NCBI GenBank assembly: GCA_030654805.1
Contig: JAURWR010000058.1
Coordinates: 62,001-126,000 of the forward strand
DNA length: 64,000 bases
Reading direction: 5' to 3'
Source: Burkholderiaceae bacterium
Lineage (GTDB): Bacteria; Pseudomonadota; Gammaproteobacteria; Burkholderiales; Burkholderiaceae_C
Part shown: in pieces, positions 31,375 through 41,615 of the stretch
Position numbering within the stretch: position 1 is the stretch's first letter
How the letters are laid out: each line of letters begins with the position of its first letter
Program-made: the position numbers and the translations under genes
Notes under the pieces: model-generated
Told to the model about the DNA's origin: nothing
The model's database searches: none
Seen by the model: only the letters and a program-made list of their open reading frames with translations

Positions 31375-32286
31375 ATGGACGCTTCCACACCGCAGCCCGA
31401 TCCGGCGACGCCGCGTGCGCTGCTCGAATCGTCCGGCGTCAAGACCGTGCTCGACCAGCTCGACGCCGAGCTGGTCGGACTGGTGCCGGTGAAGAGCCGC
31501 ATCCGCGACATCGCCGCGCTGCTGGTGATCGACAAGCTGCGCCAGGAGATGGGGTTGCAGGCGCAGCCACCGTCGCTGCACATGTGCTTCACTGGCAACC
31601 CCGGCACCGGCAAGACGACGGTCGCGATGCGCATGGCCGAGGTGCTGAAACAGCTGGGCTACGTGCGCAAGGGTCATCTGGTGGCGGTGACCCGCGACGA
31701 CCTGGTCGGCCAGTTCATCGGCCACACCGCGCCGAAGACGAAAGAGGTCATCAAGAAGGCGATGGGCGGTGTGCTCTTCATCGACGAGGCCTACTACCTG
31801 TACCGCCCCGACAACGAGCGCGACTACGGCCAAGAGTCGATCGAGATCCTGCTGCAGGTGATGGAGAACCACCGTGACGACCTGGTGGTGATCCTCGCCG
31901 GCTACAAGGACCGGATGGACACCTTCTTCGGCAGCAACCCGGGCATGGCGTCGCGCATCGCGCACCACATCGATTTCCCCGACTACAGCGAAGCCGAGCT
32001 GATGCAGATCGCCCGGCTGATGCTCGAGAAGCTCAACTACCGCTTCGACGACACGGCCGAGCCGGCCTTCCAGCGCTACGTCGGCCTGCGCCGCCAGCAG
32101 CCGCACTTCGCCAACGCGCGGTCGATCCGCAACGCGCTCGACCGCATCCGGCTGCGCCACGCGACCCGCCTGTTCGCCGAAGACAGTTCACTGACGCGCG
32201 AGCAGCTGTGCACGCTGCAGGCCGAAGACATCCTGGCCAGCCGCGTCTTCGCGGCGGCCGCACCACCCGCTACTGCAGGAAATTGA
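31375..32286 (+). CDS. cbbX: Red-type RuBisCO activase, AAA+
   Basis: 303 aa hexameric ATPase that pulls the RbcL C-terminus to release inhibitory sugar phosphates. Walker A is GNPGTGKTT (Lys80), Walker B is [13 protein letters not shown], and the pore/arginine region is [17 protein letters not shown]. The position after rbcLS is standard for proteobacterial Form IC operons. One nucleotide separates its stop from the cbbY start. Confidence 0.96.
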   Translation: MDASTPQPDPATPRALLESSGVKTVLDQLDAELVGLVPVKSRIRDIAALLVIDKLRQEMGLQAQPPSLHMCFTGNPGTGKTTVAMRMAEVLKQLGYVRKGHLVAVTRDDLVGQFIGHTAPKTKEVIKKAMGGVLFIDEAYYLYRPDNERDYGQESIEILLQVMENHRDDLVVILAGYKDRMDTFFGSNPGMASRIAHHIDFPDYSEAELMQIARLMLEKLNYRFDDTAEPAFQRYVGLRRQQPHFANARSIRNALDRIRLRHATRLFAEDSSLTREQLCTLQAEDILASRVFAAAAPPATAGN

Positions 32287-32287
32287 C

Positions 32288-33097
32288 ATGAGCATCGAAG
32301 CCCTGATATTCGACGTGGACGGCACACTGGCCGACACCGAGGAAGCCCACCGCACCGCCTTCAACCTGGCGTTCGAACGCTACCGACTGGGCTGGGTCTG
32401 GGACCGTGACACGTACCGTGAGTTGCTGAAGATCACCGGCGGCAAGGAACGGATCACCCATTACCTGCGCTCTCTCACCACGCTCGGGCCGGCCGAGTTC
32501 AAGCGACTGTTCGCCCTGGTGCCGGACCTGCATGCCGACAAGACCCGCTTCTACAGCACGGTGGTGGGCGACGGCGGGGTGCCGCTGCGCGAAGGCGTGG
32601 CACGCCTGCTCGGCGAAGCGTTGAGCGACGGCTGTCGCCTGGCCATCGCGAGCACCACCACCGCCGTCAACGTGGATGCGCTGTTGCAGGCCAACCTGGG
32701 CACGCGCGGGCTGGAGAAATTCAGCGTGATTGCCTGCGGCGATCAGGTGCGGGCCAAGAAACCTGCGCCGGACATCTACCTGCTGGCACTGAAGCACCTG
32801 GGCTTGCACGCCGAGCAGGCGGTGGCGTTCGAGGATTCGCACAACGGGCTGCGTTCGGCCGTGTCGGCGGGCCTGTGGACGGTGGTGACGCCGACGTTCT
32901 GGACCGAAGGCAGTGACTTCAGTGCGGCGGCTCTGCTCCTGCCCTCCCTGGGCTCGCCAGCCGACCCGCTGGCCGGCGAGCCCGGTGGACGGCTGCGCAA
33001 CGAGCGCTGGCTCAGCTTCGCGGAAGTGGTGCAATTGGCGGCCCCGCCCAAGTTGCCCAATGCAGCCCGGGCGCTCTACGAAGGAACCACCCCATGA
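32288..33097 (+). CDS. cbbY: HAD phosphatase CbbY (xylulose-1,5-bisphosphate phosphatase family)
   Basis: 269 aa. Motif I is [12 protein letters not shown], motif II ASTTT, and motif [18 protein letters not shown]. CbbY removes xylulose-1,5-bisphosphate, a RuBisCO misfire product that inhibits the enzyme and works in concert with CbbX. The stop overlaps the start of rpe (ATGA). Confidence 0.93.
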   Translation: MSIEALIFDVDGTLADTEEAHRTAFNLAFERYRLGWVWDRDTYRELLKITGGKERITHYLRSLTTLGPAEFKRLFALVPDLHADKTRFYSTVVGDGGVPLREGVARLLGEALSDGCRLAIASTTTAVNVDALLQANLGTRGLEKFSVIACGDQVRAKKPAPDIYLLALKHLGLHAEQAVAFEDSHNGLRSAVSAGLWTVVTPTFWTEGSDFSAAALLLPSLGSPADPLAGEPGGRLRNERWLSFAEVVQLAAPPKLPNAARALYEGTTP

Positions 33098-33837
33098 ACC
33101 CCGCCATGCCGCATCCGGAAATGAGAATCGCGCCCAGCCTGTTGTCCGCCGACTTCGCCCGCCTCGGCGAGGAAGTCACCGCGGTGATCGAGGCCGGCGC
33201 CGACGTGATCCATTTCGACGTGATGGACAACCATTACGTGCCCAACCTGACCGTGGGTCCGCTGGTCTGCCAGGCGATCAAGCCGTATGCGGTCAAGAAC
33301 GGCCAGCCGGTGCCGATCGACGTGCACTTGATGGTCAAGCCGGTCGATGCATTGATCCCGATGTTCGCGCAGGCTGGCGCGTCGATCATCTCGTTTCACC
33401 CCGAAGCCAGCGAGCACATCGACCGCACGATCCAGCTGATCAAGTCGCTCGGCGTCAAGGCCGGCCTGGTGCTGAACCCCGCAACGCCGCTGAGCTGCCT
33501 CGACCACGTTCTGGAGCAGCTCGACCTCGTGCTGCTGATGTCGGTCAACCCTGGCTACGGAGGGCAGAGCTTCATAGAGCACGTGCTGCCGAAGATCGAC
33601 GCGGTGCGTCGGCGCATCGACGCGACCGGGCGCGACATCTGGCTCGAGGTCGATGGCGGCGTCAAGGCCGACAACGCGCAGCGCGTGGGCAGCGCTGGCG
33701 CCGACACGCTGGTGGCCGGCTCGGCGGTGTTCAGCGGCGGTCGCTACCAGGAATCGATCGAGGCGATCCGCAGCAACGCGCTGGCGGGGCTGCGTTCGCG
33801 CCGCGCACAGCCAGAGAGGTTGCCAGATGACGCCTGA
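33094..33837 (+). CDS. rpe: Ribulose-phosphate 3-epimerase
   Basis: 247 aa TIM barrel interconverting ribulose-5-P and xylulose-5-P in the Calvin and pentose phosphate pathways. [51 protein letters not shown] and [10 protein letters not shown] are all intact. A start five codons later (ATG 33109) is possible. The 3' end overlaps gph by 11 bp. Confidence 0.95.
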   Translation: MNPAMPHPEMRIAPSLLSADFARLGEEVTAVIEAGADVIHFDVMDNHYVPNLTVGPLVCQAIKPYAVKNGQPVPIDVHLMVKPVDALIPMFAQAGASIISFHPEASEHIDRTIQLIKSLGVKAGLVLNPATPLSCLDHVLEQLDLVLLMSVNPGYGGQSFIEHVLPKIDAVRRRIDATGRDIWLEVDGGVKADNAQRVGSAGADTLVAGSAVFSGGRYQESIEAIRSNALAGLRSRRAQPERLPDDA

Positions 33838-34543
33838 CCTGAGCCGCATCGCAGCGATCGCCTTCGACCTCGACGGCACGCTGGTCGACAGCGCACCCGA
33901 CATCGGCCACGCCCTCAATGCCGCGCTTGCGGACGAAGGCCTGCGCCGCTTCGATCTGACGACGGTGCGCACCTGGATCGGCGACGGCCCGGATGCGCTG
34001 ATCGCCCGTGCACTCGTCGCTCAGGACCGGTCTCCGGACGACACCGCCTTGCGCCAGCGGCTGCGCCAGGGCTTCGACGAGGCCACGCTGGCCGCTCCGC
34101 TCGACCACGGCCACGTCTATCCCGGCATCGCCGACCTGTTGCGCAGCCTGCACGGCGTGTTGTCGATGGTGGTGGTCACCAACAAGCCGACGCGCCTGGC
34201 GCAGGCTGTCGTCGAGGCGGCCGGGCTGCTGCCGTGGCTGATGCACGTGCAGGGCGCCGACACGCTGGCCCAGCGCAAGCCGGAACCGACCATGCTGCTG
34301 TCCACCGCCGCCCGGTTCGGTGTCGAGCCATCCCGCCTGCTGATGGTCGGCGACGCGCCGCCGGACATGCTGGCGGCGCAGGCCGCTGGCTGCCTTGCGG
34401 CACTGGTCGGCTGGGGTTATGGCGCGCACGCGGTGCCACAGGCATTGCGGCCGTGGCGCGTCGAGACGCCACTGCAGCTCGGCAGCAGCTTCCTCGCAGC
34501 GGCGCATTCGTCGCACCCATCACCCACGGTTTCGATCGACTGA
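33827..34543 (+). CDS. gph: Phosphoglycolate phosphatase
   Basis: 238 aa HAD hydrolase that salvages 2-phosphoglycolate made by RuBisCO oxygenation. Motif [16 protein letters not shown], motif II VVTNKPT, motif III Lys in QRKPEPTM, motif [17 protein letters not shown]. Its ATG lies inside the rpe coding end, so it is translationally coupled. Also called cbbZ in cbb operons. Confidence 0.93.
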   Translation: MTPDLSRIAAIAFDLDGTLVDSAPDIGHALNAALADEGLRRFDLTTVRTWIGDGPDALIARALVAQDRSPDDTALRQRLRQGFDEATLAAPLDHGHVYPGIADLLRSLHGVLSMVVVTNKPTRLAQAVVEAAGLLPWLMHVQGADTLAQRKPEPTMLLSTAARFGVEPSRLLMVGDAPPDMLAAQAAGCLAALVGWGYGAHAVPQALRPWRVETPLQLGSSFLAAAHSSHPSPTVSID

Positions 34544-34553
34544 GGAACACGCC

Positions 34554-35645
34554 ATGCCCACCGGAGGTAAGTCCACCCTGACCCAGTTCCTGATCGAGCA
34601 GCGTCGCCGCGCGCCGGAGGCCACCGGGGACCTGAACGCCTTGATCACCGCCGTCTCGCTGGCTTGCAAGGCGATCTCACGCAAAGTTGCCTACGGCGGG
34701 CTGGCTACCGGATATGACGCAGCGTCATCGACAGCCACCGCAGGAAGCATCAATGTGCAGGGCGAGGAACAGAAGCCGCTCGACATCTTGAGCAACCAGA
34801 TGTTCCTGCGCGCCAACGAATGGGGCGGGCACATCGCGGGCATGGTGTCCGAGGAGATGGACGAGGTCTACCTGCTGCCGCCGCAGTACCCGCGCGGCAA
34901 GTACCTGCTGCTGTTCGATCCGCTGGATGGATCGTCGAACATCGATGTCAACGTCGCTGTCGGCAGCATCTTCTCTGTGCTGCGTGCCGTGACGCCCGAG
35001 CAGGATCCGAAGGCCGAAGACTTTCTGCAACCCGGCACGCAGCAAGTCTGCGCAGGCTATGCGATCTACGGTCCGTCGACGATGCTGGTGTTGAGCATGG
35101 GCGATGGCACGCATGCGTTCACGCTGGATCCGCTGCTCGGCGAGTGGGTGCTGAGCCACCCGAACCTGCAGATCCCGAAGAAGACGCGCGAGTTCGCGAT
35201 CAACGCCTCGAACAGCCGATTCTGGGAGCCGGCCGTCAAGCGCTATGTCGATGAATGCCTGGCAGGCAAGATCGGTCCGCGCGGCGCCGACTTCAACATG
35301 CGCTGGATCGCGTCGCTGGTGGCCGAAACGCACCGCATCCTGATGCGCGGCGGCGTCTTCCTGTACCCGCGCGACACCAAGGACCCGTCGAAGTCCGGCC
35401 GGCTGCGGCTGCTCTACGAGGCGAATCCGATCTCGATGCTGATCGAGCAGGCCGGCGGCTCGGCCAGCACCGGACGCACCCGGCTGCTCGATGTGCAGCC
35501 CGAGTCGCTGCACCAGCGCATCGGCTTCGTGTTCGGCTCGTCCGACGAGGTGTCGCGCATCGAGGGCTATCACCGCGACGATCCGCCCGAAACCTACAGC
35601 TCGCCGCTGTTTGGCAAGCGCGGCCTGTTCGCAGCCGTCGACTGA
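34554..35645 (+). CDS. fbp: Fructose-1,6-bisphosphatase class I
   Basis: 363 aa. The metal/substrate motif [22 protein letters not shown], the N-terminal [12 protein letters not shown] and FMRWI-type substrate segments ([27 protein letters not shown]) fit the class I FBPase of Calvin operons (cbbF). GAGGAA lies upstream of ATG 34554. Its stop codon lies inside the left arm of a large nested inverted repeat. Confidence 0.95.
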   Translation: MPTGGKSTLTQFLIEQRRRAPEATGDLNALITAVSLACKAISRKVAYGGLATGYDAASSTATAGSINVQGEEQKPLDILSNQMFLRANEWGGHIAGMVSEEMDEVYLLPPQYPRGKYLLLFDPLDGSSNIDVNVAVGSIFSVLRAVTPEQDPKAEDFLQPGTQQVCAGYAIYGPSTMLVLSMGDGTHAFTLDPLLGEWVLSHPNLQIPKKTREFAINASNSRFWEPAVKRYVDECLAGKIGPRGADFNMRWIASLVAETHRILMRGGVFLYPRDTKDPSKSGRLRLLYEANPISMLIEQAGGSASTGRTRLLDVQPESLHQRIGFVFGSSDEVSRIEGYHRDDPPETYSSPLFGKRGLFAAVD

Positions 35646-35757
35646 GAGGCTTTCTGCTGCGCGGACCGATCTTGCGTCTCCGGTGCTCACCGTACCTGGG
35701 TACGGCTCCGCGCCTCAACGCAAGCTGGACCCGCTCGCGACGAAATCCTCTCAGTCG
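35639..35757. repeat. Nested inverted repeat between fbp and prk
   Basis: The outer arms are 35639-35654 (CGACTGAGAGGCTTTC) and 35742-35757 (complementary with one mismatch). Inside, CTTGCGT (35671-35677) pairs with ACGCAAG (35718-35724). At the centre, CCGTACC (35690-35696) pairs with GGTACGG (35699-35705). The arms are coaxial, so the RNA could fold into one long interrupted stem of about 119 nt, starting in the fbp stop codon. Confidence 0.75.
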
Positions 35758-35793
35758 GTGATACGAAGCACAAATACAACGTAAGAGGCCACC

Positions 35794-36672
35794 ATGTCCG
35801 CCAAACACCCCGTCATTGCGATCACCGGATCATCCGGCGCCGGCACCACCTCGGTGACGCGCACCTTCGAGAACATCTTCCGCCGTGAGGACGTGCAGGC
35901 CGCGATCGTCGAAGGCGACAGCTTCCACCGCTACGACCGCATGGACATGAAATCGGCGATGGCCGAGGCCGAGGCCGCCGGCAACATGCATTTCAGCCAC
36001 TTCGGCTCCGCAGCCAACCTGTTCGAGGAGTTGGAGGCCCTGTTTCGCGACTACAGCGAAACCGGCACCGGCCAGAGCCGCAAGTACCTGCACAACGCCG
36101 AGGAGGCCGCACCGTTCCGACAGGAGCCCGGCACCTTCACGCCCTGGAATCCGTTGCCGGCGAGTGAGTTGCTGTTCTACGAAGGGCTGCACGGCGGCGT
36201 CAGCACCGACACGGTCGATGTGGCACGCCATGTCGACCTGCTGATCGGCGTGGTGCCGGTGGTCAACCTCGAATGGATCCAGAAGATCCACCGCGACCGC
36301 AGCACCCGCGGCTACTCCACCGAGGCGGTCACCGACGTGATCCTGCGCCGCATGCACGAGTACGTGCACTTCATCTGCCCGCAGTTCACGCGCACCCACA
36401 TCAATTTCCAGCGCGTGCCGGTGGTCGACACGTCCGATCCGTTCATTTCACGCACCATCCCGAGCGCCGATGAAAGCCTGGTGGTGATCCGCTTCGCCAA
36501 CCCGAAGGGGTTCGACTTCCCCTACCTGCTGAGCATGCTGCACGACTCGTTCATGTCGCGAGCCAACACGCTGGTGGTGCCCGGCGGCAAGATGGAGTTG
36601 GCGATGCAGCTCATCTTCACGCCGATGATCATGCGTCTGGTCGAACGGCGGCGGCAGTTGCTGGCGCGCTGA
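35794..36672 (+). CDS. prk: Phosphoribulokinase
   Basis: 292 aa bacterial (class I) PRK. The nucleotide loop GSSGAGTTSV is at about 12-21, then VEGDSFHRYDR, FYEGLHGG and WIQKIHRDRSTRGYSTEAV. It makes the RuBisCO substrate RuBP. Last recognisable gene of the cbb operon (cbbP); AAGAGG precedes the ATG. Confidence 0.96.
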   Translation: MSAKHPVIAITGSSGAGTTSVTRTFENIFRREDVQAAIVEGDSFHRYDRMDMKSAMAEAEAAGNMHFSHFGSAANLFEELEALFRDYSETGTGQSRKYLHNAEEAAPFRQEPGTFTPWNPLPASELLFYEGLHGGVSTDTVDVARHVDLLIGVVPVVNLEWIQKIHRDRSTRGYSTEAVTDVILRRMHEYVHFICPQFTRTHINFQRVPVVDTSDPFISRTIPSADESLVVIRFANPKGFDFPYLLSMLHDSFMSRANTLVVPGGKMELAMQLIFTPMIMRLVERRRQLLAR

Positions 36673-36825
36673 TCGCGAGGAGCTCACTGGGGTAGCTTCG
36701 TGCTGCGCACTCCGGCTTCGCCCTTGGGGCGGCCCGGCGGGCTCATGCAGTCCGGGGCTCATCCCGGATGCCGGTCTGGCCGATCGGCATTGCGCGGCAG
36801 CGGCGCTCCCGGCCAGAATGTGCGT

Positions 36826-37686
36826 ATGAGTACAGCGCACGTGTGCCCGTCCTGCACGCAGATCAATCCGACCGAGGCGGTCGTATGCCTTGCCTGCGGC
36901 GTGGAGTTGCCCGTCGCATCACGGGGGCCGGCGACGGATTCGGACCTCGTCATCGACCTGACCCGTTTCGAGACCGAAGAGGAAACGGTGCCGTCGGTGC
37001 ATCTGGATGCGCCCGAACTGCAACGCTGGCTCGATTCGGGTCCCGACGGACTCGATTCAGCCGACACGCCTCTTGACCTGACGTTGCGGTCCATCGACGA
37101 ATTGCCGGTGCTCGAAGACGTGGCCCCGGAGGCCAGCACACTGCCACCGGGCGTGGTGCTTCGATCGGATGGCGAACTGGCCGCTGGCAAACCATCCGTT
37201 GCCAAGGTGGCCCGCCGCGCGGCGGTGCGGCGCAGCCGACAGTCAAGTCATCAGGCTGCGCTTGGCACGGTCTTCGCGCCGACCGATGTGCTGGTGCTCG
37301 AACGCAACGACCTGGCGCGCGAACAGCTGTGCAGCTTGCTTGAATCCTTCGGATTTCGAGCACACCCCGCGCAGACACCGCTACAGGCCGTGCGCCTGCT
37401 CGATGCCAAGCACTTCGCGGCGGTGTTCCTCGATGTCGCGTTCGACGGGCCTGAACAAAGGATCAGCGTCGACCTGTGCCAACGGATCAAGGCCGAAGTG
37501 CCTCATTCCACCGGCTGCGCCTCCGCGCTGATCATCGTCTCCGGTTCTTCCCGGCAGGTCGAGCGTGTACGCGCCACGCTGGCTGGCAGCGATGAATTTC
37601 TTTCGAAGCCGGTGACCCGAGGCAGCATCGCGCAGGCACTCGAAGCCTGCAACGTGGTTCTGCCCGCAGACTCGCGGCGCCGCTGA
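36826..37686 (+). CDS. Zinc-ribbon protein with atypical receiver domain
   Basis: 286 aa. The N-terminal zinc ribbon is CPSC-x11-CLAC (residues about 7-24). A low-complexity acidic linker rich in Leu/Asp runs to about 135. A CheY-like domain spans about 150-275. The phosphoacceptor Asp (VFLDVAF) and the Lys (FLSKPV) are present, but the acidic pair that normally binds Mg is ER (LVLERND). No output domain. It may be a phosphorylation-independent receiver; function unknown. Confidence 0.75.
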   Translation: MSTAHVCPSCTQINPTEAVVCLACGVELPVASRGPATDSDLVIDLTRFETEEETVPSVHLDAPELQRWLDSGPDGLDSADTPLDLTLRSIDELPVLEDVAPEASTLPPGVVLRSDGELAAGKPSVAKVARRAAVRRSRQSSHQAALGTVFAPTDVLVLERNDLAREQLCSLLESFGFRAHPAQTPLQAVRLLDAKHFAAVFLDVAFDGPEQRISVDLCQRIKAEVPHSTGCASALIIVSGSSRQVERVRATLAGSDEFLSKPVTRGSIAQALEACNVVLPADSRRR

Positions 37687-37902
37687 TCAGCGGTCCTGTC
37701 GCGTCGGACCCCGGCGGTGCGTTCGCCTCAGAACGGCACTGCGGGCTTTGCGGCGCATGTTCCATGTCATCAAGGCCGCTGCGGCCAGTGCCGTGGTGCT
37801 CATCGCCGAACCGAATGACGACTCCAGGGCGAACAGGCAAAGCGCCGCCGTGATCGCGTAGAGGAACGGCAGGCTTTCGTACAGCCAATGAGGAAGCCAC
37901 AT
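37687..37902 (-). CDS. Small membrane protein, 71 aa
   Basis: Two hydrophobic segments (about 8-25 and 30-47) followed by a basic tail with many Arg. Its stop directly abuts the stop of the convergent receiver gene. No family recognised. Confidence 0.5.
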   Translation of the reverse strand: MWLPHWLYESLPFLYAITAALCLFALESSFGSAMSTTALAAAALMTWNMRRKARSAVLRRTHRRGPTRQDR

Positions 37903-38108
37903 GTCGATACCTTCGTTCGTTGAGCGCCGGATTCAGCGGCAAAAGATGCTGCCAAGGCTCAAGCACCCCATGCAGACATCTTCGTCAATCGTAACGAAGT
38001 GTTCAATCCCGGAAGTGCGGGTGTTCCGGGTAGACAGCAGGGCGCTGACTTGTGTAGGGCGGGCCCCGAACCTTCTGTGGTGATCGGGGCCCGCCGCACG
38101 GTGGCTGC

Positions 38109-40382
38109 TCAGGCCGAAGCCAGATCGAACGGCAGCTTGCGCAGCCGCTTGCCGGTGAGGGCAGCCACTGCATTCGCCACCGCCGGCGCGATCGGTGGAA
38201 CGCCTGGTTCGCCCAGACCGGTCGGCGCGTCGGTGCTCGGAACGAAATGCACCGCGACCGGGGGTGCCTGCGTGATGCGGATCGGCGGGTAGTCGCTGAA
38301 CTGGCTCTGCTGGACCACGCCGTCCTTCAGCGTGATGGCGAAGCCGGGCACGGTCATCGAGAGGCCGAACACCGCACCGCCCTGGATCTGGGCTTCGGCA
38401 GCGGTCGGGTTGACGATCTGATTGGCGTGCACGCCGGCGGTCACCTGGTGCACCTTGGCCTGACCGTCCTCGATCGACACATCGACGACGTAGGCGACGG
38501 CGGAGTTGAACGACTCATGCATCGCCACTCCCCAGGCATGGCCTGCGGGCAACGGCTTGCCGTAGCCCGATTTCTCGACCGCCAGCTTCAGTGCGGCGAT
38601 CTGGCGCGCGTGTGTCTTCGGGTCGAGGCGCGACAGTCGCCATGCCACCGGATCGACCCCGGCCGCGCGGGCTGCTTCATCGACCATCGTCTCCATCACG
38701 TACGCCGTGTGGTTGTGGCCGACTGAGCGCCACCACAGCACCGGGACCGGCAGCTCGGGGTGCGCGACTCGCAGGCGCATTGGCATGCGGTAGTGGTTGT
38801 CGATCACGCCCTCGACCATGGAGGCGTCAACGCCTTCCTTGACGAAGAACGGTTCGAATGCCGTGCCCTTGATGATGGACTGGCCGACGATGACATGGTC
38901 CCACGCGGTGACCTGACCCTGCGCGTCGAAGCCGACGTCGACCTGGTGCAGATGCGCTGGGCGGTAGTAGCCGCCCTGGATGTCGTCTTCGCGGCTCCAC
39001 AGCAGCTTCAGCGGACCGGCCGTGTTTCCTTTCCGCTGGCGCCACGTCTTGGCGATCGTCGCGCCCTCGCGCAGGTAGTCGGATGCGGGCGCCGCGCGCC
39101 GGCCAAAACCACCGCCAGCCGCCATGGTGTTGAGCGTCACTTGCTCGGGCTTCAGTCCCAGGACCTGGGCGACGTTGGTCTGGTCGATGGTCTGGAACTG
39201 GCTGCCCACCCAGACCGTGGCGCGGTCGGCGTGCAAGTCGAAGGTGGCATTCAGGGGTTCCAGTGGCGCATGTGCCAGGTACGGAAACTCGTACACGGCA
39301 TTGATTGTCTTGGCCGCACCCTTCAACGCGGCCATGTCGCCCTTGACGGCGGTCAGCGGCGGGTTCTTGGCCAGCTCGCGGTACAGCTCGAACTGCGAAT
39401 CGGTGCTGACCGTGCCGCCGACGCCGGCCTTCCATTGCACCTGCAGCGCATCACGGCCCTGCTTGGCTGGCCAGTAGCCGGTGGCGACCACCGCGATGCC
39501 GCTGCCGCCGCGGTCGGTCTGGACCTCGAACACATCGAGCACGCCCTTGACGGCGAGCGCCGCCTTGGCGTCGAAGCTCTCGACCTGGCCGCCGAATTTC
39601 GGCGCGCGGCGCAGCACGGCGACCTTGAGGCCCGGCAGCTTCATGTCGATGCCGTAGTTCTTCTTGCCGGTGGAACTGGCCCCCGCATCGAGGCGGCCCT
39701 GGCCTTGACCGATGATGTTGAAATGGTCTGCCGACTTCAGTACCACGCTCGCCGGCACCGGTTGCTTTGCAGCGGCGGCTGACAACGACACATAACTTGC
39801 CCGCTTGTGGCCCGAACGCACGTGGCCGTCGCCGGTGGTGCACGCCGAGACGGGCACCTTCCACTGTTTCGCGGCAGCCGCCACGAGCATCATGCGAGCC
39901 GCCGCGCCGATCTCGCGGTACGCCATCCACGAATGCGCGATCGCGGTCGAACCGCCGGTCATCTGGATCCCGAACACCGGGTCCTTGTAGGCGTCGCCGG
40001 CGGGCGCCAGGGAGGCGCGCACTTTCTTGAAATCAACGTCGAGTTCTTCAGCCAGCAGCATCGGCAAAGCGGTCAGCGCACCTTGGCCGAAATCGAGCCG
40101 GTTGACCATCACTTCGACAGTGTTGTCAGGGTGCAGCTTGATGAACGGGCTGGGATCGGCCAGTTTCTTGACAGGCGGAGTTGAAGCTGCAGCTTCTTCG
40201 GCGGCGGTCGACGGCGCTGTCCAGATGATGCCGAGCCCGCCGCTCGACAGCGCGGTGAGCTTCAGAAATCCGCGTCGTCCGAGTGGGCCGAAGGCGGGGC
40301 GGGTGGTGTCATCGAGGTCGGCCGAGGCCTGGCGGTAGGCGGCTTGGCCCGAGAGGCGCTTGGCGATCATTGCGTGGTCCAT
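38109..40382 (-). CDS. Molybdopterin-binding subunit of an aldehyde/isoquinoline-oxidoreductase-type hydroxylase
   Basis: 757 aa, xanthine dehydrogenase family large subunit of the IorB type. A twin-arginine signal (RRGFLKL, Arg36-Arg37) indicates Tat export to the periplasm. Conserved segments include GGGFGRRAAPASDYL, the expected position for cofactor binding, and a C-terminal GLGEPGVPPIAPAVANA with the catalytic-Glu-type GLGEP. It pairs with the 2Fe-2S subunit encoded just upstream on the same strand. Such enzymes hydroxylate aldehydes or N-heterocycles and pass electrons to a cytochrome; the substrate is unknown. The ATG at 40382 is preferred. Confidence 0.88.
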   Translation of the reverse strand: MDHAMIAKRLSGQAAYRQASADLDDTTRPAFGPLGRRGFLKLTALSSGGLGIIWTAPSTAAEEAAASTPPVKKLADPSPFIKLHPDNTVEVMVNRLDFGQGALTALPMLLAEELDVDFKKVRASLAPAGDAYKDPVFGIQMTGGSTAIAHSWMAYREIGAAARMMLVAAAAKQWKVPVSACTTGDGHVRSGHKRASYVSLSAAAAKQPVPASVVLKSADHFNIIGQGQGRLDAGASSTGKKNYGIDMKLPGLKVAVLRRAPKFGGQVESFDAKAALAVKGVLDVFEVQTDRGGSGIAVVATGYWPAKQGRDALQVQWKAGVGGTVSTDSQFELYRELAKNPPLTAVKGDMAALKGAAKTINAVYEFPYLAHAPLEPLNATFDLHADRATVWVGSQFQTIDQTNVAQVLGLKPEQVTLNTMAAGGGFGRRAAPASDYLREGATIAKTWRQRKGNTAGPLKLLWSREDDIQGGYYRPAHLHQVDVGFDAQGQVTAWDHVIVGQSIIKGTAFEPFFVKEGVDASMVEGVIDNHYRMPMRLRVAHPELPVPVLWWRSVGHNHTAYVMETMVDEAARAAGVDPVAWRLSRLDPKTHARQIAALKLAVEKSGYGKPLPAGHAWGVAMHESFNSAVAYVVDVSIEDGQAKVHQVTAGVHANQIVNPTAAEAQIQGGAVFGLSMTVPGFAITLKDGVVQQSQFSDYPPIRITQAPPVAVHFVPSTDAPTGLGEPGVPPIAPAVANAVAALTGKRLRKLPFDLASA

Positions 40383-40392
40383 GGGGCGGTCC

Positions 40393-40851
40393 TCAGGCGA
40401 GCGATTTCGCGGCGGCATGAATGGCGGCGCGGATGCGTTGGTAGGTGCCGCAGCGGCACACGTTGCCGGCCATCGCGGCGTCGATGTCGGCGTCGCTGGG
40501 GTTCTTGTTCTTCTTGAGCAGGCCGGCCGCGCTCATGATCTGGCCGCTCTGGCAGTAACCGCACTGGGCCACGTCGTGCTGCACCCAGGCTGTCTGCACC
40601 GCCTTGCCAACAGGGTCGGCAGCGATGCCCTCGATGGTGGTGATCCGTTTGCCATCGGCGACCGACATCGGCGTCACGCACGAGCGCGTGGGTTGACCAT
40701 CGATGTGCACCGTGCAGGCTCCACAAGCAGCGACGCCACAGCCGAACTTGGTGCCGGTCAGGCCCAGCGTGTCGCGCAGGGCCCAGAGGATCGGCGTTGT
40801 CGGGTCGGCATCGACCGCCACACGCTTGCCGTTGATGTTCAGAGTCGCCAT
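40393..40851 (-). CDS. 2Fe-2S subunit of the molybdo-hydroxylase
   Basis: 152 aa. The plant-type 2Fe-2S set is C38-GVAA-C43-GA-C46 plus Cys58. The second cluster is CGYC ... CRCGTYQRI, as in IorA/CoxS-like proteins. It has no signal peptide, so it would be exported as a folded complex with its Tat-tagged partner. Ends 10 nt before the large-subunit start. No FAD or cytochrome c subunit follows. Confidence 0.92.
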   Translation of the reverse strand: MATLNINGKRVAVDADPTTPILWALRDTLGLTGTKFGCGVAACGACTVHIDGQPTRSCVTPMSVADGKRITTIEGIAADPVGKAVQTAWVQHDVAQCGYCQSGQIMSAAGLLKKNKNPSDADIDAAMAGNVCRCGTYQRIRAAIHAAAKSLA

Positions 40852-40975
40852 GGGAATAGCTTTCGTCAGATAAGGGGGGTCGAAGAGGTTGCTGCAACGA
40901 GCCCAGGGCTTATACCGAAAAGCCAGCGCTTTCGTATGGGAATGGTCTTGCTGGCAAGACGATCCGCGCAGCGCG

Positions 40976-41605
40976 TCAGGCCTGGATCAGGCCCCAGCGC
41001 AGCGCGATCAGCGTGAGCTCGGACTGGTTGGTCGCGTTGAGCTTCTGCTTCACGTTGTAGAGGTGCGTGCCGACCGTGCTGGGCGACAGACTCAGGCTCT
41101 CGGCGATGGCGGCGACGCTCTTGCCCTGCGCCAGCTGGATGAAGACCGAGAACTCGCGCTCGCTCAGCATGTCGGCCGGGCTGGTCTCGCCGTCGATCTG
41201 CGCCATCGCGAGCGCCTGTGCGGTCTGCGCATCGACGTAGCGGTCGCCGCGCGCCACGGCGGTCACTGCCGCGATCAGCGCGTCGGGGGCGCTGCGCTTG
41301 GCCAGGTACCCCAGCGCGCCTGCGCGCAGCACGCGTCGCGGATGCGCGGTGTCCTCATGCGCCGACAGCGCGAGGATGCGGGCATTCGGGTCGTGCGCGA
41401 GCAGCCGGCGCACCGCTTCGAGGCCACCCATGCCCGGCATCGACAGGTCCATCACGACCACGTCGGGCAGCACCTTCGGGTAGTCCAGGCAGGCCTGCTC
41501 GCCGCTGCCGGCCTCGGCCACCACTTCGACGTGGGCATCGCCGAGCAGCATCTTGAAACCCATGCGCACCAGCGCATGGTCGTCGACCAACATCACACGG
41601 ATCAT
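40976..41605 (-). CDS. LuxR/NarL-family response regulator
   Basis: 209 aa. The receiver has the acidic pair DD (8-9), phosphoacceptor Asp53 (VVMDLSMPG) and Lys in YLAKRS. The C-terminal LuxR helix-turn-helix includes LSEREFSVF and [14 protein letters not shown]. The true start is ATG 41605, ten nt after the kinase stop. Partner of the kinase encoded upstream; its place next to pqq suggests, but does not prove, a role in methylotrophy regulation. Confidence 0.9.
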   Translation of the reverse strand: MIRVMLVDDHALVRMGFKMLLGDAHVEVVAEAGSGEQACLDYPKVLPDVVVMDLSMPGMGGLEAVRRLLAHDPNARILALSAHEDTAHPRRVLRAGALGYLAKRSAPDALIAAVTAVARGDRYVDAQTAQALAMAQIDGETSPADMLSEREFSVFIQLAQGKSVAAIAESLSLSPSTVGTHLYNVKQKLNATNQSELTLIALRWGLIQA

Positions 41606-41615
41606 CTGGGTGTCC

